NCBI RefSeq assembly: GCF_000020665.1
Contig: NC_011071.1
Coordinates: 2,904,501-2,968,500 of the forward strand
Direction: 5' to 3'
Source of the DNA: Stenotrophomonas maltophilia R551-3
GTDB lineage: Bacteria > Pseudomonadota > Gammaproteobacteria > Xanthomonadales > Xanthomonadaceae
DNA: 64,000 nt
Below, piece after piece: positions 58,508-64,000 of the stretch. Made by a program: the position numbers and the translations under genes. Each line of letters starts with the position of its first letter. Within the stretch, counting starts at the first letter, position 1. A model generated the notes under the pieces. The model had not been told where the DNA came from and searched no databases. It worked only from the letters and a program-made list of their open reading frames with translations.

Positions 58508-58843
58508 TCAGCCGCAGCTGCTCATGCAGGTATCGCGGCCTTCGCTACAGGACATGATCGGCGTGCGTATCGCGCAGTCGTGCGTCTTCAGTTCACAGGA
58601 ACGGCGCAGCTCGGGGTTGGCAACGTCCTTGCAGCGTTTGTCCGGCGCCGGCACCACCTGCTGTTCGCAGCTGAAGTCATTGCTGCCGATACTGCCCCGC
58701 GCCATGCAGCTGCGATAGTCGGCCTGGCACTGCATGCGGCACTGCGAGGAGGCGGAGAAATCCGCACCTTCATAGGATGAGGTTGTACTGCAGCCGGCCA
58801 GGGCCAGCAGGGTCGCAACGGCGATGAATCGATGCAGGCCCAT
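58508..58843 (-). CDS. cysteine-rich small lipoprotein
   Basis: 111 residues. Lipobox LAGC with Cys18; the mature part has ten further cysteines within about 75 residues (e.g. QCRMQC, MSSCG), an even number that could form five disulfides in the periplasm. Downstream of ATG 58843 the AGGA ribosome site lies seven bases upstream; a GTG two codons earlier is an alternative. I do not recognise a family. Confidence 0.75.
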   Translation of the reverse strand: MGLHRFIAVATLLALAGCSTTSSYEGADFSASSQCRMQCQADYRSCMARGSIGSNDFSCEQQVVPAPDKRCKDVANPELRRSCELKTHDCAIRTPIMSCSEGRDTCMSSCG

Positions 58844-58916
58844 GAACACGTCCTGTGTGAGGTCGCGCCGAGCCTAGCAGAGCAGATGCTGCAGGTTCGT
58901 TAACCCTCACCACACA

Positions 58917-58943
58917 ACAACGGCGCCACACGGGCGCCGTTGT
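58917..58943 (-). terminator. terminator after the class I fumarase
   Basis: 11-bp stem ACAACGGCGCC/GGCGCCGTTGT with a five-base loop, 20 bp after the fumarase stop codon on the reverse strand. Confidence 0.65.
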
Positions 58944-58963
58944 CTGAAACGAAACGTGCGGAA

Positions 58964-60481
58964 TTACTCCACCACCACCGGAATCTTGCCGATGCGGGCC
59001 TGCCATTCGCGCGGGCCGGTCTTGTGCACCGACTCGCCGGTGGAATCCACCGCCACGGTCACCGGCATGTCCTGCACGGTGAACTCATAGATCGCCTCCA
59101 TGCCCAGGTCAGCGAAGCCGACCACCTTGGCCGCCTTGATCGCCTTGGACACCAGGTAGGCCGAACCGCCGACCGCCATCAGGTAGGCCGACTTGTTGTC
59201 ACGGATCGCTTCGATCGCCGCCGGGCCGCGCTCGGCCTTGCCGACCATGCCCAGCAGGCCGGTCTGCTCCAGCACCTGGCGGGTGAACTTGTCCATGCGG
59301 GTCGCCGTGGTCGGACCGGCCGGGCCCACTACCTCGTCGCGCACCGGATCGACCGGGCCGACGTAGTAGATGAAGCGGCCCTTCAGATCGACCGGCAGTT
59401 CCTCGCCCTTGTTGAGCATGTCGACCATGCGCTTGTGCGCGGCGTCGCGACCGGTCAGCAGCTTGCCGTTGAGCAGCAGGGTCTGGCCCGGCTTCCAGCT
59501 GGCCACGTCCTCCGGGGTGATCGTGTCCAGGTCCACGCGGGTGCCCTTGGACGAATCGTAGGTCAGCTTCGGCCAGTCCTCCAGCGACGGCGGGTCCAGC
59601 ATCACCGGGCCGCTGCCATCCAGGGTGAAGTGCGCATGGCGGGTGGCCGCGCAGTTCGGGATCATCGCCACCGGTAGGTTGGCCGCATGGGTCGGGTAGT
59701 CGTTGATCTTGATGTCGAGCACGGTGGTCAGGCCACCCAGGCCCTGCGCACCAATACCCAGCGCGTTGACCTTCTCGTACAGCTCCAGGCGCAGCTCTTC
59801 AATGCGGTTGGACGCACCACGGGCCTGCAGCTCGGTGATGTCGATCGGCTCCATCAGCGCTTCCTTGGCCAGCAGCATCGCCTTCTCGGCGGTGCCGCCG
59901 ATGCCGATGCCGAGCATGCCCGGCGGGCACCAGCCGGCGCCCATGGTCGGCACGGTCTTCAGCACCCAGTCGACGATGGAGTCGGACGGGTTGAGCATGG
60001 CGAACTTGGTCTTGGCTTCCGAACCACCGCCCTTGGCGGCGACGATCACGTCGACAGTGTTGCCCGGCACCACCTTGACGTTGACCACGCCCGGGGTGTT
60101 GTCCTTGGTGTTGATGCGCTTGCCGGCCGGATCAGCCAGCACCGAGGCGCGCAGCTTGTTGTCCGGGTGCATGTAGGCGCGGCGCACGCCTTCATTGGCC
60201 ATGTCTTCCACGCCCATGGTGGCGTCATCCCAACGCACGTCCATGCCGATTTCCAGGAACACGGTGACGATGCCGGTGTCCTGGCAGATCGGACGGTGGC
60301 CTTCGGCGCACATGCGCGAATTGATCAGGATCTGCGCCATCGCTTCCTTCGCTGCCGGCGACTCCTCGCGCTCGTAGGCGGCGGCAAGGTTCTTGATGTA
60401 GTCGACCGGGTGGTAGTACGAGATGTACTGCAGCGCGTCGGCGATGGACTGGATGAGGTCTTCCTGCTTGATCGATGTCAC
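58964..60481 (-). CDS. fumA: class I (iron-sulfur) fumarate hydratase
   Basis: 505-residue oxygen-sensitive fumarase containing a [4Fe-4S] cluster. Cluster/substrate motifs: RPICQDTG (about residue 65), the middle region GEGGSEAKTKFAMLNPSD-like GGGSEAKTKFAML and a later NCAATRHAHF; C-terminal half has GPTTATRMDKFTRQVLE and AVGGSAYLVSKAIKAAK. The sequence runs as one chain, as in FumA/FumB, not as split TtdA/TtdB subunits. Works beside FumC in the TCA cycle. Divergent from the ECF41 gene. Confidence 0.95.
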   Translation of the reverse strand: MTSIKQEDLIQSIADALQYISYYHPVDYIKNLAAAYEREESPAAKEAMAQILINSRMCAEGHRPICQDTGIVTVFLEIGMDVRWDDATMGVEDMANEGVRRAYMHPDNKLRASVLADPAGKRINTKDNTPGVVNVKVVPGNTVDVIVAAKGGGSEAKTKFAMLNPSDSIVDWVLKTVPTMGAGWCPPGMLGIGIGGTAEKAMLLAKEALMEPIDITELQARGASNRIEELRLELYEKVNALGIGAQGLGGLTTVLDIKINDYPTHAANLPVAMIPNCAATRHAHFTLDGSGPVMLDPPSLEDWPKLTYDSSKGTRVDLDTITPEDVASWKPGQTLLLNGKLLTGRDAAHKRMVDMLNKGEELPVDLKGRFIYYVGPVDPVRDEVVGPAGPTTATRMDKFTRQVLEQTGLLGMVGKAERGPAAIEAIRDNKSAYLMAVGGSAYLVSKAIKAAKVVGFADLGMEAIYEFTVQDMPVTVAVDSTGESVHKTGPREWQARIGKIPVVVE

Positions 60482-60554
60482 GACTTGCTCGCTTGCTGGA
60501 GGCTGGCGGGGTAATCCCCCATTTTACCCCCTCCCCGGCCGCGGGTAGAGTCGG

Positions 60555-60595
60555 TGGGGTCAGATCCCTTTCCCCTGGAAAGGGATCTGACCCCA
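60555..60595. repeat. GGGGTC-type palindrome
   Basis: 19-bp stem TGGGGTCAGATCCCTTTCC and complement around a three-base loop, lying between the divergent fumarase and sigma factor genes. Confidence 0.8.
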
Positions 60596-60624
60596 ATCCC
60601 GCTGAGATCCGGCCTGTAACCCTC

Positions 60625-60649
60625 TGTCACGCCGCGCCCCGCTGGCGCG
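60625..60649 (+). promoter_or_regulatory. ECF41-type promoter
   Basis: TGTCAC (60625-60630) and CGTC (60646-60649) separated by 15 bp, matching the known ECF41 consensus (TGTCACA ... CGTC). It lies 11 bp before the sigma gene start codon, indicating autoregulation. Confidence 0.65.
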
Positions 60650-60660
60650 TCCTTGCCCAC

Positions 60661-61557
60661 ATGAACGCCGAAACCGCTTTCCAGACCCACCGCCCGCGCC
60701 TGATGGCGCTGGCCTACCGCCTGCTCGGCAGCCGCGCCGACGCCGAAGACGTGGTCCAGGATGCCTGGCTGCGCTGGTCCAGGGCGGACCCGACCAGCGT
60801 CCGCGATCCCGAGGCGTGGCTGGTCACCACCACCACCCGGCTCGGCCTGGACCGGCTGCGCGCGGCCAAGCGCGAGCGCGTGCACTACGTCGGCCCATGG
60901 CTGGCCGAGCCGCTGGCGGTCAGCCTGGAGCCGGATCCGGCGCCCGGCCCGGCGCAGCTGCATGCGCTGGCCGACGACATCTCGGTCGCCTTCCTGACCC
61001 TGCTCGAACAGCTCGGCCCCGAGGAGCGCGCCGCCTTCCTGCTGAAGGAAGCCTTCGACCACGACTACCGCGAAATCGCCGAGCTGATCGGCCACAGCGA
61101 AGCCAACTGCCGCCAGCTGGTGCACCGTGCCCGGCAGCGCCTGCAGTCTGGGCGGCCACGCTTCAATGCCGATGCCAGCCAGCACCGGCAGCTGCTGGCA
61201 CGCTTCATGGACGCCTCCCAACGCGGAGACAGCGAGGGGATCCAGGCCCTGCTGCACGCCAATGCGCAGCTGGTTTCCGATGGCGGCGGCGTGGTTACCG
61301 CCGCGGTCCGCCCGCTGCTCGGCGCCGAACGCATCGGCCGCCTGTTCTGGGCCATCGCGCGCCGCGGTGCGGTGCATCCGGCGCAGCTGGGCTACGTCAA
61401 CGGCGAGCCGGCGATCCTGCGCTTCATCGGTGATCGCCTGCACTCGGTCACCACCATCGAGGTGGTCGCTGGCCGCATCGCCAACGTGTACAGCGTGCTG
61501 AATCCGGAAAAGTTGCCGGGGGTTGTCACGCGCGGCGACACTGCGGCGTCCTGGTAG
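60661..61557 (+). CDS. ECF41-family RNA polymerase sigma factor with fused SnoaL-like domain
   Basis: 298-residue extracytoplasmic function sigma factor. Region 2 (residues 8-75: LMALAYRLLGSRADAEDVVQDAWLRW type) and region 4 (about 115-165: PEERAAFLLKEAFDHDYREIAELIGHSEANCRQLVHRAR type) are followed by a C-terminal SnoaL-like domain (about 180-298). That domain carries the ECF41 hallmarks D207-G-G-G (SDGGG) and NPEKL at 281-285, which in studied members control activity. No anti-sigma gene is needed or present. It is followed by an AhpD-like gene and preceded by an ECF41-type promoter. Confidence 0.93.
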   Translation: MNAETAFQTHRPRLMALAYRLLGSRADAEDVVQDAWLRWSRADPTSVRDPEAWLVTTTTRLGLDRLRAAKRERVHYVGPWLAEPLAVSLEPDPAPGPAQLHALADDISVAFLTLLEQLGPEERAAFLLKEAFDHDYREIAELIGHSEANCRQLVHRARQRLQSGRPRFNADASQHRQLLARFMDASQRGDSEGIQALLHANAQLVSDGGGVVTAAVRPLLGAERIGRLFWAIARRGAVHPAQLGYVNGEPAILRFIGDRLHSVTTIEVVAGRIANVYSVLNPEKLPGVVTRGDTAASW

Positions 61558-61593
61558 TGAAAGGCGGCCATCGTGGCCGCCGTGGAGCCGAAA

Positions 61594-62043
61594 ATGTCCG
61601 ACCACGCCTCTCCCCGCGTCCCTTACACCCGCTTGGCAGCCGAGGCCTTCAAGGGCCTGCTGGCCACCAGCCAGGCCGTACATGACAGCTCGATCGATCC
61701 GACCCTGATGGAACTGGTGTTCCTGCGCGTGTCGCAGCTCAACGGCTGCGGCTACTGCATGGACATGCATGCCACCACGCTGCGCAAGGGCGGCATCGAG
61801 CCGCGCAAGCTCGATACCCTGCCGGCCTGGCACGAAAGCCGCTTCTTCGATGCGCGCGAGCGTGCGGCACTGGGCTGGGCCGAGGCACTGACCCGCTTGA
61901 CCGACGGTGCGCCGTCGCAGGCGGCGTTCGATGCGCTGGCGCCGCACTTCGATGAGAAGGGCATCAGCGACTTGAGCATGGGCATTGCGGTGATCAACGC
62001 CTGGAACCGGCTGGGCGCCGGGCTGCTGCCGCCGCTGCCGTAA
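61594..62043 (+). CDS. AhpD/carboxymuconolactone decarboxylase-like protein (ECF41 partner)
   Basis: 149-residue helical protein of the CMD/AhpD alkylhydroperoxidase fold. The redox motif is C52-x-x-C55 with H59 (NGCGYCMDMHA), as in AhpD. ECF41 sigma factors are typically found next to CMD, oxidoreductase or epimerase genes, and this is the CMD type. GGAG six bases upstream supports ATG 61594. Predicted peroxidase-like, but the physiological substrate is unknown. Confidence 0.9.
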   Translation: MSDHASPRVPYTRLAAEAFKGLLATSQAVHDSSIDPTLMELVFLRVSQLNGCGYCMDMHATTLRKGGIEPRKLDTLPAWHESRFFDARERAALGWAEALTRLTDGAPSQAAFDALAPHFDEKGISDLSMGIAVINAWNRLGAGLLPPLP

Positions 62044-62082
62044 AGGGAGGCAAGCCGGGCCAGGCAGGTTCTGCAGCTGTTG

Positions 62083-62131
62083 GTAGGTGTCGACCTTGGT
62101 CGACACGGTAGATCCACGCCATGCGTGGATG
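62083..62131. repeat. two SMAG/REP units in tandem
   Basis: GTAGGTGTCGACC-TT-GGTCGACAC at 62083 is followed directly by GTAGATCCACGC-CAT-GCGTGGAT at 62108, both heads in the same direction. Different stems in each. Confidence 0.75.
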
Positions 62132-62135
62132 TGGT

Positions 62136-62224
62136 GGGTCGGATCCCTTCGCATTACGAAGGGCTCTGACCCGATCCGGGCAGATGAGGTCAGAGCCCTT
62201 TGCTCCGCAAAGGGATCTGACCCC
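62136..62224. repeat. two GGGGTC-type hairpins
   Basis: 62136-62172 (GGGTCGGATCCCTTCG... GAAGGGCTCTGACCC) and 62186-62224 (GAGGTCAGAGCCCTTTGC...CTGACCCC). Same arm pattern as the other copies in the window. They precede the ABC exporter gene. Confidence 0.75.
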
Positions 62225-62285
62225 GGTGTCGGCCACACGGCTGCACTGACCCCATCTGCACGCGTCGGGCGCGCACAATACGCGC

Positions 62286-64000
62286 ATGCCTGCTACCCCC
62301 ACCGCCGGCGCTGCCGCCGCGAAGAAGCCCAGCCTGCGACAACGCTTCAAGGCGATGCGCAACCTGCCACCGTTCCTGCGCATGGTCTGGAAGACCAGCC
62401 CCACGCTCACCCTGGCCAGCCTTGGCCTGCGCCTGATCCGTGCGCTGCTGCCGGTGGCGATGCTCTACGTCGGCAAGCTGATCATCGACAGCGCCCTGCA
62501 CCTGAGCCAGCACGACGCTGGCTTCCCGCCGCTGGGCGAGGCACTGTCCAGCGGCATACTGAATCCGCTGCTGGGCCTGCTGGCGCTGGAATTCGGCCTG
62601 GCCATCGCCTCGGATCTGCTCGGCCGGCTGGTCAGCTACGCCGATGCCCTGCTCTCGGAGCTGTTCGCCAACGTCACCAGCATCCGGCTGATGGAGCACG
62701 CTGCGACGCTGGATCTGGAGGATTTCGAAGACCCGGACCTGCAGGACAAGCTGGACCGAGCACGGCGCCAGACCATGGGCCGGATGAACCTGATGAGCCA
62801 GTTGTTCGGCCAGGTACAGGACGCGATCACCGTGGCCAGCCTCGCCATCGGCCTGCTGGTCTATGCGCCGTGGCTGATCCTGCTGCTGGTGCTGGCGCTG
62901 GTGCCGGCCTTCATCGGTGAATCGCACTTCAATGCGGCCGGCTACAGCCTCAACTTCCAGTGGACGCCGGAGCGCCGCCAGCTCGACTACCTGCGCCAGC
63001 TGGGTGCCAGCGTGGAAACGGCCAAGGAAGTGAAGATCTACAACCTGCATCGCTTCCTGGTGGAACGCTATCGCAGGTTGTCTGTAGCACTCTTCCAGGC
63101 CAACCGTGCACTGGCACGGCGGCGTGCGTTCTGGGGCACGCTGCTGGCTGCGCTGGGCACGCTGGGCTACTACACCGCGTACGCCTACATCGCGTGGCGC
63201 ACGGTGCGCGGCGACTTCTCGATCGGTGACCTGACCTTCCTCGCCGGCAGCTTCCTGCGCCTGCGCCAGCTGCTGGAAGGCCTGCTGATCGGTTTCTCGC
63301 AGGTGGCCAGCCAGGCGCTGTACCTGGATGACCTGTTCTCGTTCTTCCAGATCCAGCCGGAAATCCATTCGCGCGAGGGCGCGGTACGCGTGCCGCAGCC
63401 GATCCGCCAGGGCTTCGTGTTCGAGAACGTCGGCTTCCGCTACCCCGACGCCGAACAGTGGGCGGTACGCCACCTCGATTTCCAGCTGCAGGCCGGCGAA
63501 GTGCTGGCCCTGGTCGGCGAGAACGGCGCCGGCAAGACCACCCTGGTCAAGCTGCTGGCGCGGCTGTACGAACCGGACGAGGGCCGCATCCTGCTCGATG
63601 GCCGCGATCTGCGCGACTACGACCTGGACGACCTGCGCGCCAACCTCGGGGTGATCTTCCAGGACTTCGTGCGCTACAACCTCAGCGCCGGCGAGAACAT
63701 CGGCGTCGGCCAGGTCGAGGCGATGGACGATCAGGCACGCATCGCCGACGCCGCGCGGCGCGGCATGGCCGAGGAAGTGATCGACGACCTGCCCGGCGGC
63801 TACAACCAGCTGATTGGTCGCCGCTTCAAGCAGGGCGTGGACCTGTCCGGTGGCCAATGGCAGAAGATCGCCATCGCCCGTGCATGGATGCGCAATGCGC
63901 AGGTGATGATCCTGGATGAGCCAACGGCGGCGCTGGATGCGCGAAGTGAGTTCGAGGTGTTCCAGCGGTTCAGGGAACTGGCGGATAATCGCACCGCAGT
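62286..64000 (+). CDS. ABC exporter with fused membrane and ATPase domains, C-terminus cut off
   Basis: At least 571 residues, running to the window end. An N-terminal membrane domain of about 340 residues with the usual helices (ARVVRALLPVAMLYVGKLIID region at 45-65, WLILLLVLALVPAFI) is followed by an ATPase domain: Walker A in VGENGAGKTTLVKLL (about residue 417), Q-loop IFQDFV, ABC signature VDLSGGQWQKIAIARA and Walker B MILDEPTAALDARS. Typical half-size exporter; homodimer expected. The last ~30 residues are lacking. Substrate unknown; the neighbouring repeats and ECF41 operon do not suggest one. Confidence 0.92.
   Translation, partial: MPATPTAGAAAAKKPSLRQRFKAMRNLPPFLRMVWKTSPTLTLASLGLRLIRALLPVAMLYVGKLIIDSALHLSQHDAGFPPLGEALSSGILNPLLGLLALEFGLAIASDLLGRLVSYADALLSELFANVTSIRLMEHAATLDLEDFEDPDLQDKLDRARRQTMGRMNLMSQLFGQVQDAITVASLAIGLLVYAPWLILLLVLALVPAFIGESHFNAAGYSLNFQWTPERRQLDYLRQLGASVETAKEVKIYNLHRFLVERYRRLSVALFQANRALARRRAFWGTLLAALGTLGYYTAYAYIAWRTVRGDFSIGDLTFLAGSFLRLRQLLEGLLIGFSQVASQALYLDDLFSFFQIQPEIHSREGAVRVPQPIRQGFVFENVGFRYPDAEQWAVRHLDFQLQAGEVLALVGENGAGKTTLVKLLARLYEPDEGRILLDGRDLRDYDLDDLRANLGVIFQDFVRYNLSAGENIGVGQVEAMDDQARIADAARRGMAEEVIDDLPGGYNQLIGRRFKQGVDLSGGQWQKIAIARAWMRNAQVMILDEPTAALDARSEFEVFQRFRELADNRTA

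Overview
The window is a stretch of high-GC gammaproteobacterial chromosome. Three things point to the Xanthomonadaceae and most likely Stenotrophomonas (S. maltophilia complex): the proteins themselves (two-piece methionine synthase, Xanthomonad-type DUF6116 and DUF2058 proteins, an RND pump operon led by its own TetR gene); many GTAG-headed palindromic repeats of the SMAG/REP type, mostly as inverted pairs; and GGGGTC...GACCCC hairpins between genes. The species is inferred from memory of these features, not from a database search. No rRNA, tRNA, CRISPR array, prophage or insertion sequence was found. The content is mostly core metabolism with small envelope and regulatory islands.

Layout. 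1-4246: NAD-dependent glutamate dehydrogenase, minus strand, C-terminus cut by the window edge. 4497-9610: TetR regulator, membrane-fusion lipoprotein and RND pump in one operon with no outer-membrane channel gene. 9744-10892: acyl-CoA dehydrogenase. 11045-15821: ArsR/methyltransferase-like regulator (SahR-like) followed by methionine synthase split over two genes. 15900-17090: MFS transporter. 17136-21099, minus strand: DUF2058 protein, SlyX, UDP-glucose dehydrogenase, FKBP isomerase and glutathione peroxidase. 21469-26068: a small membrane protein carrying a run of 13 C, a YtrA-type GntR regulator, an ABC exporter pair, a DUF2807 adhesin-like protein and two lipoproteins. 26196-29280: fumC and purB. 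29281-30002: a 722-bp intergenic region with two related long hairpin elements. 30003-38084: RoxA-like ribosomal oxygenase, GNAT protein, sucA-sucB-lpdA. 38233-42691, minus strand: two small proteins, PhoD phosphatase and a TonB receptor behind a probable Pho box. 42859-49488: dnaB, FMN reductase, AsnB-like synthetase and a fused two-domain 2-oxoacid dehydrogenase E1. 49566-58843: small enzymes and envelope proteins (GSTs, glycine-zipper proteins, TatD, TcdA, cold-shock protein, phospholipase A). 58964-62043: class I fumarase, then an ECF41 sigma factor with its AhpD-like partner gene. 62286-64000: ABC exporter, cut by the right edge.

Several genes work together. The TCA segment (sucA, sucB, lpdA, plus both fumarase classes) and glutamate dehydrogenase feed 2-oxoglutarate turnover. 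The SahR-like regulator sits beside the methionine synthase that regenerates methionine for the SAM cycle. PhoD and the TonB receptor look like a phosphate-starvation module. The ECF41 factor probably drives its own promoter and the AhpD-like gene.

The observations most worth follow-up are: the C13 tract whose slippage by one base would fuse a membrane segment in frame to the GntR regulator; a pair of hairpin elements with a conserved 52-nt core inside unrelated but self-complementary arms; operator-like palindromes at the TetR, SahR-like and GntR genes; and an uncharacterised E1-AsnB gene pair.
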